A stretch of DNA of 64,000 nt, taken from Bacillus sp. EB01. Lineage in GTDB: Bacteria > Bacillota > Bacilli > Bacillales > Cytobacillaceae. Made by a program: the position numbers and the translations under genes. The stretch lies in contig NZ_HG964497.1 in assembly GCF_000613125.1 (NCBI RefSeq), forward strand, positions 3,603,037 through 3,667,036. The letters are read 5' to 3'. Positions 42,383 to 51,158 of the stretch are shown here, in pieces. The number at the start of each line of letters is the position of its first letter. The first letter of the stretch is position 1. Below the pieces are notes generated by a model, which was given only the letters and a program-made list of their open reading frames with translations, had not been told where the DNA came from and ran no database searches.

Positions 42383-42492
42383 ACACTATTGCCCAGTACT
42401 TTGTTATTGATTGTTCACTTTTAGGGGCAATCCATTTTGCTATAATAAAGGTGTGATTATCCGACAATTAAAGACTTACTGGAGGTGATAAA

Positions 42493-42681
42493 ATGACCTT
42501 ACTATCTGTGTTGTTTGCCTTTATTTTGTTTTTGTCCGTGGTTATTATGCTCTTCTTCTTCCTCTATGGAAAAACTGACCAAGTTTCATCCAATAAACGA
42601 TACAATACCCTGTTAGAGAGTTTTTCAGGTATTGGGCTTATTGTCTCGATTATCGGGCTATATTTTTATCCATTCTTTTAG
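42493..42681 (+). CDS. Small two-helix membrane protein
   Basis: 62 residues. Two hydrophobic helices (about 5-26 and 45-60) are joined by a polar loop with KTDQVSSNKRYNTLLESFSG. GGAGGTGA precedes the ATG and a TATAAT lies about 50 bp upstream. Own terminator. No family recognised. Confidence 0.7.
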   Translation: MTLLSVLFAFILFLSVVIMLFFFLYGKTDQVSSNKRYNTLLESFSGIGLIVSIIGLYFYPFF

Positions 42682-42686
42682 TAAAC

Positions 42687-42716
42687 TGGCTGCCAATTCG
42701 GCAGCTTTTATTTTTT
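42687..42716 (+). terminator. Terminator of the small membrane gene
   Basis: GGCTGCC/GGCAGC stem, then TTTTATTTTTTCC. Confidence 0.8.
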
Positions 42717-42791
42717 CCTCTAATTTCCTCCATTAATTATCCCCTCCCAAATCCACCCTAATCTTATAGATGAAATACGGGGTGACGTGTC

Positions 42792-44213
42792 TTGGTAAAC
42801 AAATATGTTATTGTTAGCGGGATTGTTGCTGTCGGGCTTTTTGCTGCCGGGGCTTTTTATCTGGATGACGGTGAGCCTAATCGGAATGAACAATCTCGTG
42901 TTCAGCAGACGACTGATGGCTTGCAGCTCTTAGGGGAACGAGATGGCCATCAACTCAGAATAACAGAGCTTGATAATGTTTGGAATGGCGGGCAGACGCG
43001 GATTCTACTTGAAAAGGATCCGGAAGTTGCGATGATCTACCATAATGAGAAAGATGCGAGCCATTATGTGCATGATGAGGTGGTCGTTGATTTCTTAACT
43101 GAGCCTACACAACAGACAATTACTGCCATCAACAAGGGAATTAATGGAACTATGCTGAAAAAGCTTGGCTCAACCTACATTTTTAAATCAGCTTCCATGG
43201 AAACCAGCCAGCTTCTTGCTTATTTTTCAGCAAGGAAGGATGTTGAGTTTGCTGAACCGAAATATTTCCTCATGCAAAATGACGTCCCAGTTCCGAATGA
43301 TGTGTTCTACCGGGAGCAATATCAATGGAATTTGCCGGTGATTGGAGCTGAATCCGGCTGGTCCATTTCCCGTGGTTCGGAGGATATTACGATTGCCTTT
43401 ATAGATACTGGTGTGGATCTCAACCACCCGGATCTCAGGAATCGTTTAGTCAAGGGGTATAATGTACTTGCCGAAAACAGGGATCCTGATGATGACAATG
43501 GTCATGGTACGCATGTGGCAGGCATCATCGCCTCTGAGACCAATAACGGTCAAGGCGTTGCAGGTATCACTTGGTATAATAAAATTATGCCTATTAAGGC
43601 AATGGGGAAAGAAGGCTATGGAACCACATTTGATATTGCCAAGGGAATTTATTGGGCGGTTGATCATGGTGCCCAAGTTATTAATATGAGCCTTGGCAAC
43701 TATCAGCCCTCCAGGGTATTGAAGGAAGCGATTGATTATGCGTACAAAAAGGATGTTATTCTTGTAGCTGCCGCGGGAAATGACAATTCCCGCCAATCAA
43801 CCTACCCTGCTTCCTACCCCGAGGTTTTGGCTGTTTCCGCGGTTGACCATGAAGGGGCTTTAGCGGAGTTTTCAAATTACGGCCCTTATGTAGATATTGC
43901 TGCTCCTGGTGTTTACATCCCAAGCACATATTTCCTTAATCGTTACGCCGCCTTGTCCGGGACTTCCATGGCCGCCCCCCATGTCGCAGGGCTGGCAGGC
44001 TTAATCCGTTCCGAGAATCCGAAGCTTTCAAATCGTGAGGTCATCAGGATTATGCAGCGTTCTGCTATCGATCTTGGCTCTAAGGGAAAGGATACCCAGT
44101 TTGGCAGTGGGATGATTGATATTAAAAAATCTCTTAAGCTAACTCAGGAAAGCAAACAGGACAAACGCCGTGAACGTCCCACTCGAAGCCTGTTAGATTG
44201 GCTCGTAAGATAA
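42792..44213 (+). CDS. Subtilisin-like S8 serine protease
   Basis: 473 residues. An N-terminal membrane or signal helix (YVIVSGIVAVGLFAAGAFYL) is followed by an inhibitor-type propeptide (to about 155, ending EFAEPKYFLMQND). The catalytic domain shows the full triad: Asp in FIDTGVDLNHPDLR, His in NGHGTHVAGI, Ser in GTSMAAPHVAGLAG. The C-terminus is short and basic with no wall anchor. It starts with TTG after GGGGTG. It should be secreted and self-processed; specificity is unknown. Confidence 0.9.
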   Translation: MVNKYVIVSGIVAVGLFAAGAFYLDDGEPNRNEQSRVQQTTDGLQLLGERDGHQLRITELDNVWNGGQTRILLEKDPEVAMIYHNEKDASHYVHDEVVVDFLTEPTQQTITAINKGINGTMLKKLGSTYIFKSASMETSQLLAYFSARKDVEFAEPKYFLMQNDVPVPNDVFYREQYQWNLPVIGAESGWSISRGSEDITIAFIDTGVDLNHPDLRNRLVKGYNVLAENRDPDDDNGHGTHVAGIIASETNNGQGVAGITWYNKIMPIKAMGKEGYGTTFDIAKGIYWAVDHGAQVINMSLGNYQPSRVLKEAIDYAYKKDVILVAAAGNDNSRQSTYPASYPEVLAVSAVDHEGALAEFSNYGPYVDIAAPGVYIPSTYFLNRYAALSGTSMAAPHVAGLAGLIRSENPKLSNREVIRIMQRSAIDLGSKGKDTQFGSGMIDIKKSLKLTQESKQDKRRERPTRSLLDWLVR

Positions 44214-44269
44214 GACTTATCCTCCCCTCCCTTTAGCATCGATTATGTACCAGGCAAAACTATAAAAGA

Positions 44270-44297
44270 GTCCCGCTCAAAGCAGCGGGACTTTTTT
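44270..44297 (+). terminator. Terminator of the S8 protease gene
   Basis: AGTCCCGCT/AGCGGGACT followed by TTTTT. Confidence 0.88.
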
Positions 44298-44338
44298 CAT
44301 CATTACCTTTTACCCATACATATACTTAAAACGTTTTC

Positions 44339-44360
44339 AGTATATTTATACTGTGACAAA
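44339..44360 (+). promoter_or_regulatory. DoxX-like promoter motif before the oxidase-like gene
   Basis: AGTATATTTATACTGTGACA shares its first ten bases and overall layout with AGTATATTTACAGTGTAAAC of the DoxX units, and its distance from the start codon is similar (about 30-50 bp). Confidence 0.4.
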
Positions 44361-44390
44361 GTTTCGAAAAATTTTTAAGGGGGTTGGGAA

Positions 44391-44792
44391 ATGAGACTGG
44401 GAGCACTTTTTTTAAAGGTTGCATCTGTATATTTTTTAGTCGGGGTCGTTATGGGAGTGGGTATGGAAATAGCCGGCGATCACAGGCTGATGGGAGCACA
44501 CGCACATATTAACCTGGTTGGCTGGGCTTCAATGGGGTTATTCGGTCTTATTTATGTTCTTTTTCCAAGGGCTGGTGAAACACTTTTAGCAAAACTGCAT
44601 TTCTGGCTTTATAACATTTCATTGCCATTATTCATGCTGGGCCTATCGTTTTTACTTCTGGGGAATGAATCCCTCATGTTTTTATTGATGATATTCCCGA
44701 ATGTGTTGGTCCTGTCTGTTCTCTTCTTTGTCATCAACGTTTTGAAAAATGTCAGTGTAAAGGATGTTCGCACTCTTTCTAATAAAGGTTAG
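44391..44792 (+). CDS. Small heme-copper oxidase subunit I-like membrane protein
   Basis: 133 residues with four helices. LMGAHAHINLVGWASMGLFG resembles the histidine-bearing helix of cytochrome oxidase subunit I and NorB-like proteins, and the rest (LHFWLYNISLPLFMLGLSFL) has the matching His-W pattern. Far too short to be a complete oxidase, it belongs to a group of stand-alone proteins often labelled cytochrome-c oxidase; heme binding is possible but unproven. AAGGGGG precedes the ATG. Confidence 0.75.
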   Translation: MRLGALFLKVASVYFLVGVVMGVGMEIAGDHRLMGAHAHINLVGWASMGLFGLIYVLFPRAGETLLAKLHFWLYNISLPLFMLGLSFLLLGNESLMFLLMIFPNVLVLSVLFFVINVLKNVSVKDVRTLSNKG

Positions 44793-44802
44793 TATCATAG
44801 TT

Positions 44803-44834
44803 GGGAGGCCCTTTTACAGGTGCCTCCCTTCTAC
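44803..44834. terminator. Shared terminator hairpin
   Basis: GGGAGGC/GCCTCCC lies between the convergent oxidase-like and MFS genes, with a CTTCT tail. Confidence 0.6.
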
Positions 44835-44844
44835 TTTATAATCG

Positions 44845-46071
44845 TCAATCAGCCACGGCACTGCTCGTTTTTTCCCGAAAAAAATTCGCCCTGGACGGCC
44901 TGATGATTGCTAATAACAATACACTCGAGATTAATCCTCCTGCTACAGCAAACGAAACAGTAACCAGTTGGACGGAAATTGCCTCTGCTAAAAAGCCGAC
45001 TAGTAACGTCAGACCGATCTGGATTATACCCTGCACCATATCTGCCAGGCTGGCGAATCTGCCCATAAGTTCAACCGGTACATGATTTTGAAAGAAAGTT
45101 GCATAGCCTGTTGTCGCAAAAGCCATGAAAAAGCCCAAAAATACAAATGCAACGGTTGCGGTTATGAAGTTAAACGACGAATAAAACGTAACATAACCAA
45201 TTGACGTAAGAATCATTCCGCCGCCAAGGTAAAGCTTCAATGGAACTTTTTTTGTAACAAGCGCCGCAGTAAAAGACCCTGCCAGTGCACCAGCACCGGT
45301 AATACTGACTATAAGGCCATAATCCCGTGTCGATAAATTCAAGGTTTCTTTAATAAAGGTAACCTCTTGTGGATCCAGTGCAAAGCCTATTAAAGTGGCT
45401 GTCTGGTATAAGATATAAACCAGTATAAAAAATTTTGCTGTTTTAACAAATGCATTAACGGCTTTCCAATCTGTAATGAGTGTTTTCAAACTGATTGGCT
45501 CACGAATCTCGGCTGTCTTTTCATCAACATCAGGTAAAAAATAAATTAGCAATGCACAAACGAAGAAAGAAATCGCATTAATAAAAATACATAAGTCGGT
45601 GCCCCAATTCATAATTAAAAAACCTGCGATTGCCGGTCCAAGCAAGAATGCGCCCGAACTTGCCATCGTCATAATCGAATTGAAGCGTTTTCTGTTTTCT
45701 TCAGGAACCAGCTTAGTAATATACACAGATGAAGATGGGCCAAAAAATGCACCTGCAATATGGGTCAGAAGTAAGAGAAAATATATAAACCACAAAGAGT
45801 CTGTAAAAGGAAGGAGCAGAACAAGAAATCCCCTGACAACATCGACCAGTATCATAAGTTTCCGCTTATTTGCCCGGTCAATGATGCTTCCTGACCATGT
45901 ATTTGTTAATAATGAAGCGATCGGCCGCATGATGTAAAGCCCTGCCACCGCTGCCGCTGATCCCGTAATATCCAGGATTGATATGTTTAGTGCAATTAAG
46001 TAAATCCAGCTGCCTAGAAACGAGATCCCTATTCCCGATAACAAAAGTATCGGATTTTTCCATGCCTTCAT
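44845..46071 (-). CDS. MFS transporter
   Basis: 408 residues with 12 predicted helices and the MFS-3-type start (GISFLGSWIYLIALNISILD). The loop 2-3 motif reads SGSIIDRANKRKLMILVD. This is the macrolide/enterobactin-exporter-like family (MefA/EntS style), so efflux of a small molecule is likely. GAAAGGATG precedes the ATG. No regulator is adjacent. Confidence 0.87.
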   Translation of the reverse strand: MKAWKNPILLLSGIGISFLGSWIYLIALNISILDITGSAAAVAGLYIMRPIASLLTNTWSGSIIDRANKRKLMILVDVVRGFLVLLLPFTDSLWFIYFLLLLTHIAGAFFGPSSSVYITKLVPEENRKRFNSIMTMASSGAFLLGPAIAGFLIMNWGTDLCIFINAISFFVCALLIYFLPDVDEKTAEIREPISLKTLITDWKAVNAFVKTAKFFILVYILYQTATLIGFALDPQEVTFIKETLNLSTRDYGLIVSITGAGALAGSFTAALVTKKVPLKLYLGGGMILTSIGYVTFYSSFNFITATVAFVFLGFFMAFATTGYATFFQNHVPVELMGRFASLADMVQGIIQIGLTLLVGFLAEAISVQLVTVSFAVAGGLISSVLLLAIIRPSRANFFREKTSSAVAD

Positions 46072-46195
46072 TGTTTCATCCTTTCACCAATATTTCCCTA
46101 ATTATACCATCCCTTTGCACAATTATCTGAAACTTTAATGGCGAATTCCGGGATTAAATATTGGGAAAATTTCACCCTGCATGAACTGGCATTCA
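46072..46195. other. Leader of the MFS gene
   Basis: No coding frame or clear regulatory element seen between the MFS start and array C. Confidence 0.3.
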
Positions 46196-46462
46196 CCAAG
46201 ACTATGATTGTCATTTTGACAGCAAAGCGGACTCGAGTTGTCATTCATCATGGCTATGAATGACATTTCGGAAGCAAACCACACTCGAGTTGTCATTCAT
46301 CATGGTTATGAATGACATTTTGATAGCAAACCACACTCGAGTTGTCATTCATCATGGTTATGAACGACATTTTGATAGCAAACCACACTCGAGTTGTCAT
46401 TCATCATGGTTATGAATGACATTTTGATAGCAAACCACACTAGAGTTGTCATTCATCGACCC
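46196..46462. repeat. Tandem hairpin array C, 52-bp pitch
   Basis: GAGTTGTCATTCATCATGG starts at 46235, 46287, 46339, 46391 and (partly) 46443, exactly 52 bp apart, with a partial unit in front. GTCATTCAT pairs with ATGAATGAC in each unit. Units are 90% or more alike. No coding frame. Confidence 0.92.
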
Positions 46463-46481
46463 TAGTCTTCCAAACACAAAA

Positions 46482-46518
46482 TAGGCTGCCCCATCACATG
46501 ACGGGGCAGCCACTTTTA
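46482..46518 (-). terminator. Terminator displaced from the FMN reductase gene
   Basis: GGCTGCCCC/GGGGCAGCC perfect stem. The nearest minus-strand gene ends at 46691, with repeat R3 lying between. Confidence 0.6.
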
Positions 46519-46539
46519 TATATTTACTCATTTTTGTAC

Positions 46540-46687
46540 GTCTAGCTTCAGCACCTAACACCTAGTGTCCTTCGCTCTCCGCCCTACGATAAGTCAACAT
46601 CGAATCGCCTCCGGCTCTTCGTGTTTCCTTTATCTCAGTTGGAGAGGCTCCAGGCCATACGGTGATGACCAGGCGCTTGCGCTTTTG
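46540..46687. repeat. Dispersed palindromic-ended repeat, copy R3 (inverted)
   Basis: Opens GTCTAGCTTCAGCACCT, the complement of the R1/R2 right end, and closes AGGCGCTTGCGCTTTT. The middle keeps ACGATAAGTCAACATCGAAT but is shorter and diverged. Confidence 0.78.
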
Positions 46688-46690
46688 TTC

Positions 46691-47284
46691 TTAGCGTACA
46701 GTTTTAAGAGCTTTGCTCCAAGCATTTACTTGGTCTAGCATTAGGTTAACGTTGTCAAGGTGCATGTCTTGTGGCTTGAATTCTGCACCGTTTACGAAAT
46801 CAGTGAACAGGGACAATGTTGGATGTGTGCGAACGTCCGCAATCATCAATTCACCCATGATTCCACGAAGGTGCTCAGCTGCACGTGCACCGCCAGTAGA
46901 GCCGTAGCTTACGATACCAGCTGCTTTGTTGTTCCAAGCTTCACGAGCAAGGTCAAGAGCATTTTTCAAAGCGCCAGTGATGCTGTGGTTATATTCCTGA
47001 ACGATGAATACAAAGCCATCAAGGCTTGCAAGCTTTTCGTTCCATTGTGCGATTCCAGGTGCATCCGCTTCGCCAAGGAATGGCAATTTGAAGTCTGCGA
47101 TATCTACGATTTCATAGTTTGCATCTCCGCGCTTATCAGCGATTTCTTTCACCCATGCGCCAACCTGCGGGCTAACGCGGCCTTCACGAGTACTTCCAAG
47201 AATAATACCAATGTTGAGTTTTTCTGTTGTCATTGATGTTTCCTCCTTTGGCTGTTTGCCGAATAATTTGTCAAAAAGACCCAT
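46691..47284 (-). CDS. NADPH-dependent FMN reductase
   Basis: 197 residues of the flavodoxin-like reductase family: the FMN phosphate loop LNIGIILGSTREGRVSPQVG, then FVFIVQEYNHSITGALKNAL and SYGSTGGARAAEHLR. It reduces FMN, azo compounds or quinones with NAD(P)H. Two starts are plausible. The long form begins MGLFDKLFGKQPKEE after GGTGG; a perfect AGGAGG inside the gene, eight bases before ATG 18 (ending at 47233), could give a 180-residue form. Divergent from the HxlR regulator, its likely controller. Confidence 0.87.
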   Translation of the reverse strand: MGLFDKLFGKQPKEETSMTTEKLNIGIILGSTREGRVSPQVGAWVKEIADKRGDANYEIVDIADFKLPFLGEADAPGIAQWNEKLASLDGFVFIVQEYNHSITGALKNALDLAREAWNNKAAGIVSYGSTGGARAAEHLRGIMGELMIADVRTHPTLSLFTDFVNGAEFKPQDMHLDNVNLMLDQVNAWSKALKTVR

Positions 47285-47394
47285 ACCTACACCACCTATT
47301 TTAGTAACGATGTATTTCTAACCACAATGCAAAATAAAGTGTTTTAAATAGGCATTTGCATAAATGTGGTTCGATATTTAACATCGCAAGTAAG

Positions 47395-47442
47395 TTACTT
47401 TATGTAAGTAATTATATTTATAATACTTATGTATGTCAAGTA
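47395..47442. promoter_or_regulatory. Candidate HxlR-type operators
   Basis: Perfect dyad TTACTT-TATGT-AAGTAA (47395-47411) and a second, TACTT-N9-AAGTA (47424-47442), between the divergent promoters. They are similar in build to operators of YodB/HxlR regulators. Confidence 0.5.
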
Positions 47443-47510
47443 ATTTAATTTCAAATAAATATTTAATTATTATTAGATTGGGGGTATAATATATAGAAAG
47501 GAGTGGTGAC

Positions 47511-47831
47511 ATGGACCCAAAACAAGTTTGCCCAAGATTTGAAAAAGCAATGAGTTTGTTGAGCCAAAGGTGGACAGGATTGGTTATCTACCAGCTTCTG
47601 AACGGGCCGCAACGCTTCTGTAATATAGAATCTACAATCGGTATTAGTGGCAGGGTTCTTTCCGAGAGGCTGAAAGACCTGGAGTCAGAAGGAATTGTTA
47701 AACGCGAAGTATTTCCGGAAACACCAGTCCGCATTGAATATTCGTTGACAGAAAAAGGGCGCTCACTCCAGCCTTTAATGAAAGAAATAGAAAAATGGTC
47801 GGAAGAGTGGATAGAAGCACATAATGCTTAA
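47511..47831 (+). CDS. HxlR-family transcriptional regulator with N-terminal cysteine
   Basis: 106 residues forming one winged helix-turn-helix: LLSQRWTGLVIYQLLNGPQR, then ISGRVLSERLKDLESEGIVK, and a wing RIEYSLTEKGRSL. Cys7 in KQVCPRFEKAM sits where YodB, CatR and HypR carry the redox-sensing cysteine, so it probably senses quinone, diamide or disulfide stress (inference). AAGGAG precedes the ATG; TTTAAT and TATAAT, 17 bp apart (-10 near 47485), form a good promoter. Confidence 0.9.
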   Translation: MDPKQVCPRFEKAMSLLSQRWTGLVIYQLLNGPQRFCNIESTIGISGRVLSERLKDLESEGIVKREVFPETPVRIEYSLTEKGRSLQPLMKEIEKWSEEWIEAHNA

Positions 47832-47842
47832 AAAATAATTGA

Positions 47843-47888
47843 AGGCTGTAATTGCTCTAATTAAATTAAAGCGATTACAGCCTTTTTG
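47843..47888 (+). terminator. Terminator of the HxlR gene
   Basis: AGGCTGTAAT/ATTACAGCCT followed by TTTTGTTTTT. Confidence 0.87.
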
Positions 47889-47966
47889 TTTTTATATTCT
47901 GAAGCTTTTTTGTTCTAAATGCAAAAGGATCATAATGTTTCCATCCTTATTTGTTACGCGTAATTT

Positions 47967-48458
47967 TTATTCAGGTAGTTCTTCATACGCTATTTTTTCA
48001 ATAATGTCCTTATGCTGCGGATAGTCCCTGAGCAGTTCGGCTTGGGTGAATAACTCAAATTCTTCATACTCAAAGCCTGGAGAGACCATGCAGCCAACTA
48101 GTGCAAAGCCATCCTCTTCAAGAAGGGATGATCCAAAAATTGTGTGTCTCGGAACTGCAACCTGTGGAACTTCCCCCTTTTCAGCATTCAGGCCTAGCCT
48201 TGCTTCCTCATACTCGCCATTTTCATGAATCATATGGACGGATAACGCGTTTCCCGCGTGGAAGTACCATAGTTCGTCCGACTTCAAGCGGTGCAAATGC
48301 GAAATATCACCCGCCTTGAGCAGAAAATAAATACTTGTATATAGTGCTTTTTCTGTTCCTTCCAACACTTGATCCGATTTGAAGGTTTGCTTGAAATATC
48401 CGCCTTCTGGATGTGGCTCCAGTTCAAGCTTTTTTATCCAATACTCCGCATTATTCAT
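47967..48458 (-). CDS. Cupin, DUF985 family
   Basis: 163 residues of the cupin-5/DUF985 type: EYWIKKLELEPHPEGGYFKQ at the start, the metal-site histidines in SHLHRLKSDELWYFHAG, and VGCMVSPGFEYEEFEL near the end. Function in bacteria is not settled; the fold resembles sugar epimerases. AAGGAGG precedes the ATG. Single gene. Confidence 0.88.
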   Translation of the reverse strand: MNNAEYWIKKLELEPHPEGGYFKQTFKSDQVLEGTEKALYTSIYFLLKAGDISHLHRLKSDELWYFHAGNALSVHMIHENGEYEEARLGLNAEKGEVPQVAVPRHTIFGSSLLEEDGFALVGCMVSPGFEYEEFELFTQAELLRDYPQHKDIIEKIAYEELPE

Positions 48459-48552
48459 CTAACTTCCTCCTTGACTACAAACATTCTTCCCAAGTATAAG
48501 CGTTGTTGCTCGTGGCCGCAAAGCATCGAAAGGTAAATCCATTTGCACAAGA

Positions 48553-48592
48553 CAAAAAGCCTGGCGGCAATTTGATGCCTCCAGGCTTTTTC
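48553..48592 (-). terminator. Terminator of the M14 peptidase gene
   Basis: AAAAAGCCTGG/CCAGGCTTTTT perfect 11-bp stem. Confidence 0.9.
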
Positions 48593-48598
48593 ACAAGC

Positions 48599-50974
48599 TT
48601 ATTTTGTAAAAATTGCATTTGAAAGGAGTCTAAATAGATAATCGGTGTGATCCCGGAATCCTGCTTCAAGTCCAATTAAGGTTACATCCTTATTTTCTTC
48701 CTTCAGGACAACTGGCTGGCCTGACACATCGGGACGATTCCTCCAGTGCCCTGCTAAGAAGAAGTCCTGATTATTGTCAAAGGTTGCCGCAACTTCATCA
48801 TTGCCTGAAACTGTATACCAGGCTGGGCGGTAAACAAAGCCAATATCGTCCTGGCTGTACCCGGCTGTCAATCCAGTTCCATCATAATCAACTTTTACAA
48901 TACCGTTACTGTTGCCCCCGCCTGTATTGATAGTGTTATCAGTTAATCCAAGCGTCTTTGTTGCTCTTGATGCACCTGCACCAACCGCGATGTACTTTCC
49001 GCCATTGGAAAGGAAGTTGTTTAGATTTGCTTTAAAGGTTTCCAACTGTTCAGCATTTTCAAAGCCAAATTCTTTATTTGCCGCACTTAGATTTGTAGAA
49101 ATCAAGCTTTCCGTGCCGCTGTAGACAAAAACATCAAATCCGGATAAACCTGTTTTGGCAACTTCGACTGGTGTTAACTCGGTTACGCCAAAGCCAAGAC
49201 GCTTCAACGCTAGTTTAGTACCGGAATGTGATTGTGCTTTACCCATTCCGCCATCCTTAAGGATTGCTACATTCAGATTTTCGATTGTTTCTGCATCAGC
49301 AGGGAAACTGGCTGAACTGACTTGAAACCCTGATTCCTTGACTGCAGCTGAAATCGTGTTTGCTGAAGCATCCGTATAAAAATTGCCTTCTGCATCACGC
49401 TTAATCTCAACACCTTGCTTCAACAAGTCATTAACAAGTTTTACCGCCTTCACTGAGCTATTCGGAATTAAGAAAGGCCCTTTTCCAGAAACCGCTCCCT
49501 GGCTTGCAACTTGGTTGACCTTCGAAGAAACAACCTTAACCTCTTCATGAACCGGGTCGGCTGTAAAGCCCCATAGCTCCGGAAGGCTCCATGCTGAAAT
49601 ATCGTACATGGCTGGTGTGTCGTTAGAGATATCTTCTCCATCCCAAAGCATCGTATTTGCAAGGCCCGCTTTTGCCTGATCCATCTGGACGATGTACGTT
49701 CCTTTTTGATAGGACTTGCCGCCTGCCGTAAATGGCTTCGAAGCTTTTACAACTTCAATGTCGTTGTTAATCAAGTGCTGGACTGCTTTTTCTGTTACCG
49801 TCGGATCTTTTTCATCGACCGGCAGGATGTAGGCATTAGGGAAATGACCTTCTTCGTGATAAGGATGGTCGAAGTTGATGCCACGCTTAAACATTTCGAT
49901 TTGGTCTGCAATCATTTCCTGTTTATTTTCAGTGGCAAATTCCAAAGCACCCATGATTGCATCGTACATCCAACGGACGCCGTCTTCATCATTGGTTGGT
50001 GCTTCAAGTGTATGTCCATAAGCACCATGATACATCGCATACATTGGCGTAAAAACTGGCGGATAATCATCCCAGCCGGCAGCATCATCGCGCTGCGGGA
50101 TATACGCGCCTTCCATACTCTTGTATAGATTGCCGCTGTACTCCGATTTATTGGAGAGGATTTCGGCCTCCATTGCCTCGGCTTGTCCAAATGCCCATTT
50201 TTGATATAAGTCATATTCATAGTTTGGATTATGCGGAGGCGTACAAGGTTCAATCAGGCCTTGCAGGTTAGGCCCATAATTTTTCACATAGCCATGGGTA
50301 TCAAGGAACACCATCGGGTTCCATTCTTTCAGCAGGGCGACGGTTTCCTTCGTTTCTGGCTGCGACTGAGTAATGAAATCGCGGTTTAAGTCAATGCCTT
50401 CACCGTTAAACCGGGTTGCATCTACCCTGCCGTCCGGATTCTGGACAACGTTGAAGATTAAAATGTTGGTGGCCAGAATATCTTTTGTTACCGAATCATT
50501 TTCGGTTGCGAACCGTTCAATCAGCTGCATGACTGCATCGGTGCCGACAAACTCTGTTCCGTGAATCGATCCATTTATCATTACAGGAACCTTAAAGTCA
50601 GGATTTGCAGCAATCCAATCCTGTGCCTTTTGGGGATTCTTGAACATTTGCTTCCTCAGAGACTGGATTTTCCCAAACTTCCCCTGCGCTTGTGGGTCTG
50701 CAATCGTAACTACATACAATGGATAGCCTTTAGAAGATACGCCCTTTACTTCGACCTTTACACGATTTGACAGCTTTGAAATTTCATCGAGCTTTTTGCC
50801 AACCTCAGAGAACTTCATAAAATCATAGTTTTCGTTGTTAAATTTGCTCCCGTCCTGCTCCTCATTTACATTAACATTCACCCATTTGACCGGGCTAGCA
50901 AGCGGTGCGCTAATAGGCACTGCTGCAAGCAAACTTGCAGTCAGTAAACTGGCCACAACCGTTTTCTTTTTCAT
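48599..50974 (-). CDS. Secreted zinc carboxypeptidase, M14 family
   Basis: 791 residues. A signal peptide (KKKTVVASLLTASLLAAVPI) is followed by a catalytic M14 domain with zinc ligands in NGSIHGTEFVGTD (HxxE) and FLDTHGYVK, and GIDLNRDF nearby. GHTLEAPTNDEDG probably carries the general base Glu. A C-terminal region of about 350 residues includes a glutamine-amidotransferase-like segment (FDVFVYSGTESL, GGKYIAVGAGAS). The ATG ending at 50974 follows GGGGAGG; an upstream ATG lacks one. An extracellular peptide scavenger by family. Confidence 0.9.
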   Translation of the reverse strand: MKKKTVVASLLTASLLAAVPISAPLASPVKWVNVNVNEEQDGSKFNNENYDFMKFSEVGKKLDEISKLSNRVKVEVKGVSSKGYPLYVVTIADPQAQGKFGKIQSLRKQMFKNPQKAQDWIAANPDFKVPVMINGSIHGTEFVGTDAVMQLIERFATENDSVTKDILATNILIFNVVQNPDGRVDATRFNGEGIDLNRDFITQSQPETKETVALLKEWNPMVFLDTHGYVKNYGPNLQGLIEPCTPPHNPNYEYDLYQKWAFGQAEAMEAEILSNKSEYSGNLYKSMEGAYIPQRDDAAGWDDYPPVFTPMYAMYHGAYGHTLEAPTNDEDGVRWMYDAIMGALEFATENKQEMIADQIEMFKRGINFDHPYHEEGHFPNAYILPVDEKDPTVTEKAVQHLINNDIEVVKASKPFTAGGKSYQKGTYIVQMDQAKAGLANTMLWDGEDISNDTPAMYDISAWSLPELWGFTADPVHEEVKVVSSKVNQVASQGAVSGKGPFLIPNSSVKAVKLVNDLLKQGVEIKRDAEGNFYTDASANTISAAVKESGFQVSSASFPADAETIENLNVAILKDGGMGKAQSHSGTKLALKRLGFGVTELTPVEVAKTGLSGFDVFVYSGTESLISTNLSAANKEFGFENAEQLETFKANLNNFLSNGGKYIAVGAGASRATKTLGLTDNTINTGGGNSNGIVKVDYDGTGLTAGYSQDDIGFVYRPAWYTVSGNDEVAATFDNNQDFFLAGHWRNRPDVSGQPVVLKEENKDVTLIGLEAGFRDHTDYLFRLLSNAIFTK

Positions 50975-51131
50975 GTCCTTACCTCCCCGTTTTGTATAAC
51001 CAATCAAAACTATGTATTTTTATACTTCATTTAGTATTTTAATAACTTAGAAAACTTATCACAATAGGGGGAATTTCCTATTCTCCACCCAAAATCATGC
51101 ATAGTTTCATACTTATTACCTATACAGAGAC

Positions 51132-51158
51132 AAAAAAGCCACCTTCATCTAGGCAGCT
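51132..51158 (-). terminator. Terminator overlapping the end of the gene at 51149
   Basis: Imperfect AGCTGCC/GGTGGCT stem followed by TTTTTT on the minus strand. Confidence 0.55.

Noticed and set aside
48475-48675. Minus-strand frame after the carboxypeptidase gene
   Set aside because: Overlaps the end of the real gene in another frame and reads through its perfect terminator.
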